From NCBI GenBank assembly GCA_963715785.1, contig OY970276.1, positions 1,426,001-1,490,000 on the forward strand: 64,000 nt of DNA, given 5' to 3'. Under the pieces are notes generated by a model. It did not search any database. It saw only the letters and a program-made list of their open reading frames with translations, and was not told the origin of the DNA. The position numbers were made by a program, and so were the translations under genes. Source of the DNA: LD21 sp963715785. GTDB taxonomy: Bacteria; Bacteroidota; Bacteroidia; Bacteroidales; VadinHA17. Numbering within the stretch: the first letter of the stretch is position 1; each line of letters starts with the position of its first letter. Shown piece after piece: positions 8,966-17,875 of the stretch.

Positions 8966-9004
8966 GTTACTCCGTGCCAATTCAGTGTAACACCGTGGTT
9001 AAAA
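8966..9004. repeat. Second copy of ACCGTGG intergenic repeat
   Basis: This begins GTTACTCCGTGCCAATTCAG and ends ACACCGTGGTTAAAA. It matches 8454-8492 in the same orientation over about 39 bp with several mismatches. It sits directly before the ATG of the deacetylase gene and so probably forms part of that gene's leader. Confidence 0.7.
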
Positions 9005-9006
9005 AA

Positions 9007-9789
9007 ATGTACATGGACAATCACTTCGATTTTACATTTGAAAAGTTTACTGAAATACTCGATAGTTTCCTTAATAACGGATACTCGTTTCAAAGCTTTG
9101 AAGATTTTATAAACAGACCAGCTGAAAAAGTTGTCATTTTGAGACATGATGTTGACAGAGCCCCGTTAAATTCATTACAGACTGCGAAGCTGGAGAGTTC
9201 AAAGGGGATAAGGGGAACCTACTATTTCCGCATTGTTAAGCAGAGTAATCACCCGGAGATTATTCGTGAGATAGCCGCTTTAGGACATGAAATAGGATAC
9301 CATTATGAAGATTTGTCTTTATCGGATGGGATAGATGAAAAAGCAATTATATCTTTTAAATCAAATTTGGAATATTTCAGGACATTTTATCCTGTGAAGA
9401 CCATTTGTATGCATGGCAGTCCGGCTTCAAAATGGGATAACCGCAATCTATGGAAGAGATATTCTTACAGAGATTTCGGGATTACCGGCGAACCATATTT
9501 CGATCTTGACTATAAAAACCTCCTTTACTTAACTGATACCGGTCGAAAATGGAATGGTGATAAATCGAGTGTGCGTGACAAGGTTTTACAGGAAAATTTT
9601 ATTTCATTGAAAAGAAGACTAATAAATTCTGATGATATTTTAGCGGCTGCTTCAGCAAGTGAATTACCTGAGCAACTGATGATAACTGTCCATCCGCAGA
9701 GATGGTCTGATGATTTGTTTATCTGGACTCGTGAATATATTACACAAACGGTAAAAAACGGCATAAAGAGAGTTATTTTTGCGCGATGA
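9007..9789 (+). CDS. Polysaccharide deacetylase-like protein
   Basis: This protein of about 260 residues has an NodB-like (CE4) metal motif VVILRHDVDRAP (RHDVD at residues 46-50), a later GHEIGYHYED block that would supply the zinc histidines, and CMHGSP. The open frame extends upstream to a GTG inside the intergenic repeat. The ATG at 9007 is chosen because the upstream codons lie in repeat DNA. An N-deacetylase acting on a cell-surface glycan precursor is expected for the family. No signal peptide is seen, so a cytoplasmic site of action is more likely. It overlaps the next gene by 4 bp (ATGA), showing translational coupling. Confidence 0.85.
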   Translation: MYMDNHFDFTFEKFTEILDSFLNNGYSFQSFEDFINRPAEKVVILRHDVDRAPLNSLQTAKLESSKGIRGTYYFRIVKQSNHPEIIREIAALGHEIGYHYEDLSLSDGIDEKAIISFKSNLEYFRTFYPVKTICMHGSPASKWDNRNLWKRYSYRDFGITGEPYFDLDYKNLLYLTDTGRKWNGDKSSVRDKVLQENFISLKRRLINSDDILAAASASELPEQLMITVHPQRWSDDLFIWTREYITQTVKNGIKRVIFAR

Positions 9790-10955
9790 AATTGCAATCT
9801 CAAAAGCCGGGAGTCATAATTATCGAAGGACATGTACAGGGATTAGCCAATACCCGGGCGCTTGGACGGGCCGGCATACCTGTGATAGTTGTTAGTGAGT
9901 ATGATTGTCTGGCACATTATTCAAGATTCTGCAAGAAGTTTTTCAGATGTCCCGATTATTTATCGGTAGAATTTATTGATTTTCTTATTAACATGGCTAC
10001 CAGGGAAGGAATAAAGAATTGGATCCTGATGCCTTCAAATGATCATGCGGTTTTTAATATTTCAAAGCATGCCGGAAAGTTAAAAGAATTCTACAGAATT
10101 ATATCTCCTGATAGTGGAAAGCTTGAGAGGATTTATGATAAAGAATTACTTATAAGGACTTGTCTGTCAGCTGGCATTCCTGTTCCTGTTAGCTGGTTTC
10201 CGGCTGCATCGGGGGAAATTGAATATTCAGAGCTTAAGTATCCCCTGCTCATAAAAGGGAAAAATGGTCTTACGTTTTATAAAAACACCGGGAAGAAAGC
10301 ATTTCTGGCTGATAGGAAAGAAAGTCTTGCCGAGGCATTGGAAAAAATAAGGAACAAAACTCCTTTTTCAAATATCTACATTCAGAATTTATTGCCTGTA
10401 GAAAACAATAAACCGGTCTCATTTACTGCCTTTTCTATTAACGGTGAGATGAAAACGTATTGGATGGGAGTTAAGGTTAGAGAGCATCCGCCTGATTTTG
10501 GGACAGCTACCTACAGCCGGAGTGTTAATAAGCCTGAATTGATTCCACTGGCTGAAAAGTTATTGAAAACCCTTGAATTTACAGGCGTCTGCGAAATTGA
10601 ATTTCTTCTCGATCCCAGGGACCACGAATATAAGCTTATTGAAGTAAATGCCAGGACCTGGCTTTGGGTCAATATGGCGATTAAAAGCGGGATTAATTAT
10701 CCTGTTATGGTTTACAACTATCTGAATGATATCCCTATGAATTATCCTTACAATATTGGATCAAAATGTGAATGGATGCACTATCTTACGGATATTCCCT
10801 TTAGTCTGGCTGGCATTGTCAGGGGCAAATATTCCATTAAAGAGATCCTGAGCTCGTATAGGGAATTACCCTCTCCGGCTGTTTTTGATTTTAATGATGT
10901 TCTTCCATCGTTCGCAGAAATTGCTTTGTTGCCCTTCCTGATTTTTCACAGATAG
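9786..10955 (+). CDS. ATP-grasp domain carboxylate-amine ligase-like protein
   Basis: This 389-residue protein begins with a preATP-grasp Rossmann segment (GVIIIEGHVQGLANTRALGR). The ATP-grasp domain has YPLLIKGKNG (ATP-binding lysine strand), an FTGVCEIEFLLDP strand and KLIEVNARTW, where the E-x-N-x-R signature holds the Mg-ATP ligands. The family forms amide or ester-like bonds via acyl-phosphate intermediates. In capsule loci such ligases attach amino acids or similar groups to sugars. The substrate is unknown. It overlaps the deacetylase gene, suggesting that a deacetylated amino group might be re-acylated by this ligase; that pairing is inference. Confidence 0.85.
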   Translation: MKLQSQKPGVIIIEGHVQGLANTRALGRAGIPVIVVSEYDCLAHYSRFCKKFFRCPDYLSVEFIDFLINMATREGIKNWILMPSNDHAVFNISKHAGKLKEFYRIISPDSGKLERIYDKELLIRTCLSAGIPVPVSWFPAASGEIEYSELKYPLLIKGKNGLTFYKNTGKKAFLADRKESLAEALEKIRNKTPFSNIYIQNLLPVENNKPVSFTAFSINGEMKTYWMGVKVREHPPDFGTATYSRSVNKPELIPLAEKLLKTLEFTGVCEIEFLLDPRDHEYKLIEVNARTWLWVNMAIKSGINYPVMVYNYLNDIPMNYPYNIGSKCEWMHYLTDIPFSLAGIVRGKYSIKEILSSYRELPSPAVFDFNDVLPSFAEIALLPFLIFHR

Positions 10956-10977
10956 TTATTTACATTAAGTTTTAAAT

Positions 10978-11787
10978 ATGGAAATTATCACAATCATACT
11001 CGCCTCATTTCTCTACAGTACTGCTGCATTTGTATTCTGGGTCTCAAAAGGAGGATTTAATAAAAGATTTCTTTATACTGATAACATTATCTTAGGCGCT
11101 GTTTTAAGCGTTTTTCTGGTAATTTTTTATGCAGTTGCAGGTATAGAATTACCGGTTGTTTTACTCTTATTGGGGCCGGCTACCGGTTTTTGTCTTTTTG
11201 TGCTATTGTTTCTTTACAGGTTTTTCAGAAATCCCCTACGGAAAATTACAGCAAAGGAAGATGAATTTGTATCACCTGCCGATGGCCGGGTAATTTATAT
11301 TAAGGAACTTGAAATAGGACAGGTGCCTGTATCCGTGAAGAAATTGCGTTTAGCCAGGATCAGCGAGATTACCAAGACGAATATTCCTGAAGAACCTTGT
11401 TACTTAATTGGAATTGCCATGACACTTTTTGATGTTCATATGAACAGGGCTCCGATAAGAGGCAAAGTAATATTAGTTAAGCATACCCCGGGCGAATATC
11501 TGGGATTAAATAAACCGGAGTCTACTATTGTAAACGAGCGCAATACAATTGTAATACAAAGAGAAGACGGGATTTTTGCGGCAGTTGTTCAGATTGCGGC
11601 ACGTTATGTACGCCGTTGCATCATTTCAGTGGCGGAAGGAGAAACTGTAGATCACGGTTCTGTAATAGGCAGAATAAGGTGGGGCTCGCAGGCGGATCTC
11701 ATCATACCAAGAAATTGTGACATAATGGTCAGGGAAGGAGAACAAGTGTACGCAGGGAAAACCATTATTGCACGGCTTATCAGATAA
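10978..11787 (+). CDS. Phosphatidylserine decarboxylase-like protein in a polysaccharide locus
   Basis: This 269-residue protein has two predicted membrane helices (about residues 5-20 and 35-70), then the PSD proenzyme core. The core shows EFVSPADGRVIYI (family PADG motif), FDVHMNRAPIRG (family VHxNR histidine motif), and the self-cleavage site region RIRWGSQADLIIP with Gly236-Ser237. The usual LGST or FGS tetrad is WGSQ here. The serine needed to make the pyruvoyl group is kept. Known PSDs make phosphatidylethanolamine. Within this locus it may instead act on a lipid or glycan-linked serine. It may also simply be the genome's PSD; context alone cannot decide. Confidence 0.82.
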   Translation: MEIITIILASFLYSTAAFVFWVSKGGFNKRFLYTDNIILGAVLSVFLVIFYAVAGIELPVVLLLLGPATGFCLFVLLFLYRFFRNPLRKITAKEDEFVSPADGRVIYIKELEIGQVPVSVKKLRLARISEITKTNIPEEPCYLIGIAMTLFDVHMNRAPIRGKVILVKHTPGEYLGLNKPESTIVNERNTIVIQREDGIFAAVVQIAARYVRRCIISVAEGETVDHGSVIGRIRWGSQADLIIPRNCDIMVREGEQVYAGKTIIARLIR

Positions 11788-11816
11788 CTTGTCGATCCTT
11801 TTCCAGTTAAAAACTA

Positions 11817-12884
11817 ATGAAGATCCTTGTAGATATTGGGCATCCTGCCCATGTTCATCTCTTTAAAAATTTAGCTCATGAAATGACCGGGAATGGCCAT
11901 GAGTTTTTTTTTACGGTTAGAGAAGGGGAATCTCAGGCCGTTCTGCTTGAAAAATACGGGTTTAATTATAAAGTTATTGGGAAAAAACAAAAAGGGCCGA
12001 TCAGGAAAATTCTGGGAATTCCGACCTTTTCGTTTAAGATATTAAAATATGCCAGGCAATTTAAGGCTGACATTTTTTTAAGTCATGGTTCAATGTATGC
12101 AGGTTATGCGGCTCTGTTAGCGGGGAAAAAACATATAGCTCTTGAAGATACAGGTAATATGGAGCAGCTTTTTTTTAGCAAGCCAGTGAGTGATGTTATT
12201 CTCTGCCCCAGGTCTCTGAAGGTAAATCTGGGAAAAAAGCAGATCAGGTATAATGGATTTCATGAACTTGCTTATCTTCATCCGAACAGATTCAAACCTG
12301 ATATCTCAGTATTGAAGGAACTGGATGTTAAAGAAGGAGAACCCTTTGTGATATTGCGTTTTGTTTCATGGAATGCAACACACGATTTCAGACAATCCGG
12401 ATTGTCGTATGATCAGAAAACTGAATTAATAAATGAGATATTAAAATTCGCAAAGGTGTTTATTTCAAGTGAAAGTTCATTGCCTGAAGATTTTGAACAA
12501 TATGCACTGAGAATTGCGCCTGAAAGATTGCATGATGCCCTGTCATATGCTTTTATGTATATCGGTGAAGGAGCAACCACCGCATCGGAATGTGCAATGC
12601 TAGGCACACCAGCTATTTACATAAGCACTATATCACCTGGTACTCTGGAACAGCAGGAAAGGTACGGATTGGTAACCTGCATAAGAAATTCGGGTGCATT
12701 AATTGAAAAGGTTAATGAAATCATTAATATGCCCGATCTGAAAAACGAATTCCAACACCGTCGTACCAGAATGCTGTCTGAAAATATTGACGTCACTTCA
12801 ATGCTTATCTGGTTTGTTGAGAATTATCCTCAAAGCAAGATCATAATGATAAATGATCCATCATTTCAATATTCATTTCTATAA
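11817..12884 (+). CDS. DUF354 family protein (GT-B fold, UDP-GlcNAc 2-epimerase-like)
   Basis: This 355-residue protein begins MKILVDIGHPAHVHLFKNL, the hallmark start of DUF354, and continues with FLSHGSMYAGYAALLAGKKH and a C-terminal block YIGEGATTASECAMLGTPAI. The latter matches the nucleotide-sugar pocket of GT-B folds. The family is found in archaeal and bacterial polysaccharide loci next to epimerases and glycosyltransferases, but its reaction is not established. It lies ~150 bp ahead of wecB in the same direction. Confidence 0.87.
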   Translation: MKILVDIGHPAHVHLFKNLAHEMTGNGHEFFFTVREGESQAVLLEKYGFNYKVIGKKQKGPIRKILGIPTFSFKILKYARQFKADIFLSHGSMYAGYAALLAGKKHIALEDTGNMEQLFFSKPVSDVILCPRSLKVNLGKKQIRYNGFHELAYLHPNRFKPDISVLKELDVKEGEPFVILRFVSWNATHDFRQSGLSYDQKTELINEILKFAKVFISSESSLPEDFEQYALRIAPERLHDALSYAFMYIGEGATTASECAMLGTPAIYISTISPGTLEQQERYGLVTCIRNSGALIEKVNEIINMPDLKNEFQHRRTRMLSENIDVTSMLIWFVENYPQSKIIMINDPSFQYSFL

Positions 12885-13036
12885 TTGTATATTGATAGCA
12901 AGGCATTCTGACATTTACAATATTTGTTGGTCTAGTTAGAACTGGAATTAATAATAATCTTGAAGCTGTAGCGTAATTCTTTATCGGGAATTTACTTACA
13001 AATTGATTTAATTCTCATTCGGATTTTGTTTTTAAT

Positions 13037-14209
13037 ATGCAAAAAGTTTTAATAGTTTTTGGTACCCGCCCTGAAGCAATAAAGATGGCACCGGTTGTGA
13101 AGGCTTTTCAGAATCAGCCTGATCATTTTCAGACTGTTGTATGTGTTACGGGCCAGCACAGACAAATGCTTGATCAGGTTTTAAACTTATTTGATATCGA
13201 ACCTGATTTCGATCTGAATATTATGAAGCCTGATCAGGATTTATACGATGTTTTTGCGTGTATTTTGATTAAGATGCGGGAAATATACAAAGAAGTTAAA
13301 CCTGATTTTGTTTTAGTGCACGGAGATACATCCACTTCAACAGCTTCGGCTCTCGCTGCTTTTTATCAGCAAATACCTGTTGCACATGTTGAAGCCGGAT
13401 TAAGGACGAACAGCATGTATAGTCCCTGGCCGGAAGAAATAAACAGGCAAATTACCGCAAGACTTGCAACCTATCATTTTGCACCTACAGAATGGGCGAA
13501 AGGAAACCTATTAAAAGAAAACATTAAAGAGGATACTATTCTTGTAACAGGGAATACGGTTATTGAGTCACTCCGAATGATTTTAGAAAGGTTTGACATA
13601 TCAAAGGAATTATCGGAGTTGATTGTAAGTCAGATTCATGCAAAGGGTTATGACGTCTCCAGATTATCAGAATCTAGAAAACTGATCTTAATAACTGGTC
13701 ACAGGCGTGAGAATTTTGGTTCGGGTTTTATCAATATTTGTAATGCAATAAAAATATTAGCGGAAAAATATCCCCGTTTTGATTTTTTGTATCCGGTACA
13801 TTTCAATCCGAGTGTCAGGCATTCAGTAAATGAGATATTGGGAAAATCGACAAATGAAAATCTGTTTTTGATTGATCCGCTCGATTATTTGCCATTCGTT
13901 TATCTTATGAAGAGTTGCTACATTTTACTGACAGACAGTGGTGGGATACAGGAGGAAGCAACTGATCTCGGAAAACCGGTACTGGTTATGAGAGATACAA
14001 CCGAACGGCCTGAAGCTGTTGAGGCAGGGACAGTAGTTCTTGTAGGTACCGACATGGAAAAAATAATTTCGTACGTCAGAAAATTAATAGTTGATGTGAA
14101 ATTCTACGAAAACATGATAAATAAGCAGAATCCTTATGGCGATGGTAAAGCTGCAGAGCGAATTGTAAATTATTTTATATCGTTAAAGGATAACATTAAA
14201 GTAACATGA
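13037..14209 (+). CDS. wecB: UDP-N-acetylglucosamine 2-epimerase (non-hydrolyzing)
   Basis: This 390-residue enzyme interconverts UDP-GlcNAc and UDP-ManNAc in the cytoplasm, supplying ManNAc-type sugars to surface glycans. Clear family motifs are VFGTRPEAIKMAPVVKAF at the N-terminus, LVHGDTSTSTASALAAF, PVAHVEAGLRT, EEINRQITARLATYHFAPT, ITGHRRENFGSGF and LTDSGGIQEEATDLGKPV. The length is as usual for the family. The gene ends in an ATGA overlap with the GT32 gene, so they are translationally coupled. The preceding 152-bp gap shows no other gene and may hold a promoter. Confidence 0.96.
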   Translation: MQKVLIVFGTRPEAIKMAPVVKAFQNQPDHFQTVVCVTGQHRQMLDQVLNLFDIEPDFDLNIMKPDQDLYDVFACILIKMREIYKEVKPDFVLVHGDTSTSTASALAAFYQQIPVAHVEAGLRTNSMYSPWPEEINRQITARLATYHFAPTEWAKGNLLKENIKEDTILVTGNTVIESLRMILERFDISKELSELIVSQIHAKGYDVSRLSESRKLILITGHRRENFGSGFINICNAIKILAEKYPRFDFLYPVHFNPSVRHSVNEILGKSTNENLFLIDPLDYLPFVYLMKSCYILLTDSGGIQEEATDLGKPVLVMRDTTERPEAVEAGTVVLVGTDMEKIISYVRKLIVDVKFYENMINKQNPYGDGKAAERIVNYFISLKDNIKVT

Positions 14210-14964
14210 TACCAAAAATAATTCATTATTGCTGGTTTGGTATGGGGAGTATGCCAAAACTCGCATTAAAGTGTATTGATTCGTGGCATAAATATTTGCC
14301 GGATTATGAGATAAAATTATGGAATGAGAGCAATTTTGACCTGGATTTAAATCCTTACGCAAACGAAGCCTATCATGCCCGGAAGTTTGCATTTGTGACA
14401 GATTATGCCAGATTATATATCCTTTTTAACGAAGGAGGAATATATATGGATACCGATGTGGAAGTCCTTAAAAGTTTTGATAAGTTTCTTCCTCTTCCTG
14501 CATTTTCTGGTTTTGAGGGTGATAAATATGTACCTACCGGAATTATGGCAAGCGAAAAAGCTGGCGTATGGGTTAAAGAGCAACTGGAATACTATAATGG
14601 GAGACATTTTATTTTGCCTGACGGGACATATGACATGACGACTAACACGCAAATTATCTCCGGCATAATGCAATCAAATGGATTTCAGCTGAAAAACGGT
14701 TATCAGATTTATAAGGATTGTATGCATATGTTTTCCTATGATTATTTTAGTCCCTTGCAATATGGGAAGATAATTATTACAGAAAATACTCATTGCATTC
14801 ATCATTTTGCAAGCTCATGGAATCCCGGTAAACGGAAATTAAAGAAATTCATATTTAAGAAAGTCGTTGGTGGCAACATTACTTTTCATTTAGTAAAGCT
14901 GAAACGTTGGATTCTTAACCGGCCTTTTCAGATAATTATTATACTCTTTTACATTATCTGCTAA
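14206..14964 (+). CDS. Glycosyltransferase family 32 (DXD-containing)
   Basis: This 252-residue GT-A fold transferase starts MIPKIIHYCWFG, the classic GT32/Och1-like opening. It carries the metal-binding DTD (residues 82-84) in FNEGGIYMDTDVEVLKS, preceded by ARKFAFVTDYARLYIL. These enzymes are common in capsule and LPS loci and transfer a hexose or galactofuranose-like sugar using a divalent metal. A hydrophobic tail ends the protein (about the last 14 residues), possibly for membrane association. It is coupled to wecB by a 4-bp overlap. Confidence 0.92.
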   Translation: MIPKIIHYCWFGMGSMPKLALKCIDSWHKYLPDYEIKLWNESNFDLDLNPYANEAYHARKFAFVTDYARLYILFNEGGIYMDTDVEVLKSFDKFLPLPAFSGFEGDKYVPTGIMASEKAGVWVKEQLEYYNGRHFILPDGTYDMTTNTQIISGIMQSNGFQLKNGYQIYKDCMHMFSYDYFSPLQYGKIIITENTHCIHHFASSWNPGKRKLKKFIFKKVVGGNITFHLVKLKRWILNRPFQIIIILFYIIC

Positions 14965-15015
14965 ATTCAGAACGGTTGGTAATGTGACATTTCTAAAAAA
15001 ACCATTAACAGATTA

Positions 15016-16761
15016 ATGCAAAACCTAAAAAACTTCTTAATTATAACTAAGTCATTGGTGTCAGATAATGACCTCATTGCTGTGGGTGAAGAACTGGTTT
15101 CGACTTATGTCCCTGTTTTTTATAAGAGACATTTTTGTTTTTATCATGGAATATTTCATAACTCATTTGAATTAACTGAATTATCAGGATCTGTCTCCCG
15201 TTCTTTTGAAGAAGTTTTAATTGAACTATATCTTAAGGATGAGAAGATATTTCCTTCACTTCTTTCAGGGAATTTTTCCCTTGTAATAGGCAACAAAGAT
15301 CAGATTTATCTTCTTAGGGACGGAAACGGTTATGAAAATATTTATTTTTCAGTTTTGGGAGCGGAACAATGTGGTATAATGGTCAGCAATTCTATAAAAG
15401 AAATTGCTAAATACGCTAAACTTGAAGTGGATGATGAAATACTACCGGGATATTTCTTAAAAACAGATGTTAATTCCGGCGCCACCTTTTTCAAAGGCAT
15501 AAAAACTCTTGCATTTTTTGAGTTTGGGAAGATCGACTTAAAGACACATCTGATAGAAAAAGGATGTTTCGATAAATTTTTTATGGAAAGAGATACTGTT
15601 TGTCCCCCTGACATTGAACAGGTGGTGGATCACTTTGATAATCTATTTGGTAATCTTATCAATAAGAAGATCAGACAATTAAAGGATAACAATAAAATAA
15701 TAAATGCTCTGAGCGGAGGCACCGATTCTACTTTTATTCAATACTACCTGAAAGAGAATCAGTCAGATACAGCATATACTGCGAATTTCACTAAAGCAGG
15801 ATTGGACCATGAATATGCATCTGATATTGCAGAATTCCTGAAACTGAATCAAAAAACAGTTCACAGCAATACAGATGATCTTATTAAAGGCATGAAGGAA
15901 GGTATTTTTCTTTCTGAAAAGCCCTTTCTTTTTTCAGGGGAATCCTTGCTTTTCCGGATGTACAAGGAGATAGGGAAAGATTTCGGAGTTCCGGTTGTAT
16001 GTTTTGATGGCACTGGAGCGGAAGGAATATTAGGTGCATCAAAAATATTGTATGAATTGCGTATTATCCGTAAATACAGATTTCTTTTCGGGCTGATTTT
16101 ACCCTTGTTTAAACTTCGATCAAAAAAGCTCTATAATCGCTACCTGGAGTTTTATAAGAATGTAAACAGTAAAACGATACCGGATAATTTCATTCTTCGC
16201 TATTTTACAGATGAAAAGATCAGGGAAACAGTGAGAATTGCATTTAACCTGACAAACCTGAATAAAATAGATGAATTCGAGATCTCAATGATGCAGAAGT
16301 ATAATACCAGTTTGTTTGAAGCTGTTTACCGCTATCTGTCTTTTGAGCTTGAGTATAAACGTGTCAGCAATGTGAGGACTCAAATCTCAAAAGAATTTGG
16401 TATTTCTATTGTTTTCCCATTTACCGAGACAGAGATATTTAAATTTCTGGTAAAACTCGATTCTGAACTGAAACTCAGAAATGCCAAAACCAAGTATATA
16501 TTTAGAAAAGCTATGGAGAAAAAGTTTCCTAAAAAGCTTGTATACAGGAAGAAAATCATGAAAAATGTTTCGGTATTTGATGAAATACTTCAGAATCAAA
16601 GTGCCAGAGAAATAATAAAGGAGATAAAAGAGAGGCATTATTCCTATTTTAATTTTAATTATGATGAGGTATTCGGATCTCCAAAATATTCCACGCTTGC
16701 TTATAAATTAATTAATTTTCATGTATGGCATAAGTTGTTTATTGACAGGAATTCTGTGTGA
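15016..16761 (+). CDS. Asparagine synthetase B-like protein with degenerate glutaminase domain
   Basis: This 581-residue protein is related to class B asparagine synthetases. The C-terminal synthetase domain has the pyrophosphate loop SGGTDS (residues 233-238), and FPFTETEIFKFLVKL and YRKKIMKN appear further on. The N-terminal half keeps the outline of the Ntn glutaminase domain (LSGNFSLVIGNKDQIYLLRD) but begins MQNLKNF, without the catalytic Cys2. Glutamine-derived ammonia is therefore unlikely; free ammonia or another amine, or an amide-forming ligase role, is possible. Such paralogues occur in O-antigen loci and in lasso-peptide clusters. It is the last gene of the polysaccharide block and is followed by satellite repeats. 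Confidence 0.82.
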   Translation: MQNLKNFLIITKSLVSDNDLIAVGEELVSTYVPVFYKRHFCFYHGIFHNSFELTELSGSVSRSFEEVLIELYLKDEKIFPSLLSGNFSLVIGNKDQIYLLRDGNGYENIYFSVLGAEQCGIMVSNSIKEIAKYAKLEVDDEILPGYFLKTDVNSGATFFKGIKTLAFFEFGKIDLKTHLIEKGCFDKFFMERDTVCPPDIEQVVDHFDNLFGNLINKKIRQLKDNNKIINALSGGTDSTFIQYYLKENQSDTAYTANFTKAGLDHEYASDIAEFLKLNQKTVHSNTDDLIKGMKEGIFLSEKPFLFSGESLLFRMYKEIGKDFGVPVVCFDGTGAEGILGASKILYELRIIRKYRFLFGLILPLFKLRSKKLYNRYLEFYKNVNSKTIPDNFILRYFTDEKIRETVRIAFNLTNLNKIDEFEISMMQKYNTSLFEAVYRYLSFELEYKRVSNVRTQISKEFGISIVFPFTETEIFKFLVKLDSELKLRNAKTKYIFRKAMEKKFPKKLVYRKKIMKNVSVFDEILQNQSAREIIKEIKERHYSYFNFNYDEVFGSPKYSTLAYKLINFHVWHKLFIDRNSV

Positions 16762-17015
16762 CTAAGAGACATAGAGACATAGAGACTAAGAGACTAAGAG
16801 ACTAAGAGACATAGGGACATAGGGACATAGGGACATAGAGACTAAGTGACTTAGGGACCGGAAAAGACTGAGAGGTAATTTGATTCGGGTTACTCATAGA
16901 TATTGCGAGAAGGGGATAATTGGTTCCCCTTTTTTTGTGTCTAAAAGAGGTAAATTGCATGAAGGCTACTTTTATTTGACTAAGAGACATAGTGACTTAG
17001 AGACTAAGAGACAAA
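16762..17015 (+). repeat. GACTAAGA/GACATAGG satellite blocks
   Basis: Tandem octamers GACTAAGA, GACATAGA and GACATAGG cover 16762-16858, with a second short block at 16979-17014. They belong to the same GGGAC-type satellite family as the 16-bp array at 17474 but run in the opposite orientation. The ~120 bp between the two blocks shows no gene. The long T-rich CCCCTTTTTTTGTG stretch near 16926 is not clearly a terminator. Confidence 0.8.
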
Positions 17016-17042
17016 TAGATAATGAGAAAACTGAAAGAGATT

Positions 17043-17414
17043 TTACCAGGACCAATTTTCTGAATGGAGGGACATATTAACCAGCTTACCAATTATATTT
17101 TCATAACAATTTTTAAGATCTTCATGTATATCACTTGTAATGTATTGACAACATTCAGCAAAATCAATCCAGGTTTGAGTTTCTGCACTTTCTCCCTCAG
17201 AATCTGATAATTTAGAGATAAATGCTTTTGGATATCTGCGTTTGCGGAAGGCTTCAGCAAGATTGCTGCATACAGATCGCGATGATCTTCTCATCTGATC
17301 TGTCAGGGAGTAGGTTTCCTCTTTTGGGAATGATTTTGAAATCTCAAAAATTTTCATTGCAGCTTGGAATGCAAGTTTATATACATCCAATTCCATGTGA
17401 GTCCTGATTTTCAT
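17043..17414 (-). CDS. Four-helix bundle protein (S23/IVS-protein family)
   Basis: This 123-residue helical protein matches the 23S rRNA intervening-sequence (S23) four-helix-bundle family: MELDVYKLAFQAAMKIFEIS, then FPKEETYSLTDQMRRSSRSV, CSNLAEAF and KLSDSEGESAETQTWIDFA. The family's function is not known. Members occur singly all over Bacteroidetes genomes and in Leptospira 23S rRNA insertions. Here the gene is flanked on both sides by satellite blocks in opposite orientations and opposes the polysaccharide operon. A TATTTTTG box lies upstream on its own strand near 17465 and could be its -7 element. Confidence 0.92.
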   Translation of the reverse strand: MKIRTHMELDVYKLAFQAAMKIFEISKSFPKEETYSLTDQMRRSSRSVCSNLAEAFRKRRYPKAFISKLSDSEGESAETQTWIDFAECCQYITSDIHEDLKNCYENIIGKLVNMSLHSENWSW

Positions 17415-17473
17415 TTTGAAGAAATTAGATTAGACAATAATTTATTCCAACCTAAAGATATTCAAAAATATTA

Positions 17474-17812
17474 AGACTCTTCGTCCCTCAGTCTCTTCGT
17501 CCCTCAGTCTCTTCGTCCCTCAGTCTCTTCGTCCTTCAGTCTCTTCATCCCTCAGTCTCTTCATCCCTCAGTCTCTTCGTCCCTCAGTCTCTTCGTCCCT
17601 CAGTTCGTCCCTCAGTCTCTTCGTCCCTCAGTCTCTTCGTCCCTCAGTCTCTTCGTCCCTCAGTCTCTTCGTCCCTCAGTCTCTTCGTCCCTCAGTCTCT
17701 TCGTCCCTCAGTCTCTTCGTCCCTCAGTCTCTTCGTCCCTCAGTCTCTTCGTCCCTCAGTCTCTTCGTCCTTCAGTCTCTTCATCCCTCAGTCTCTTCGT
17801 CCCTCAGTCTCT
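17474..17812. repeat. 16-bp tandem satellite array, left part
   Basis: About 21 tandem copies of AGTCTCTTCGTCCCTC (minus-strand reading GACTGAGGGACGAAGA). They are nearly identical apart from scattered C-to-T changes (TTCAG, TCATC) and one unit lacking CTCT. The array is not CRISPR-like because no unique spacers exist. It is interrupted by the IS21 element and resumes at 20353. Confidence 0.95.
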
Positions 17813-17875
17813 TGTAATTAGCAAATAAAAAAGTATCATTTTTTCGCAATAGTAAAGTACCACTTACCATGTTAA

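Noticed and set aside
8974..9006. Upstream GTG start for the deacetylase
   Set aside because: It lies inside a dispersed intergenic repeat; the ATG at 9007 gives a normal N-terminus.
17474..17812. CRISPR-like regular repeats
   Set aside because: 16-bp units are head-to-tail with no spacers and no cas genes nearby. It is a simple satellite.
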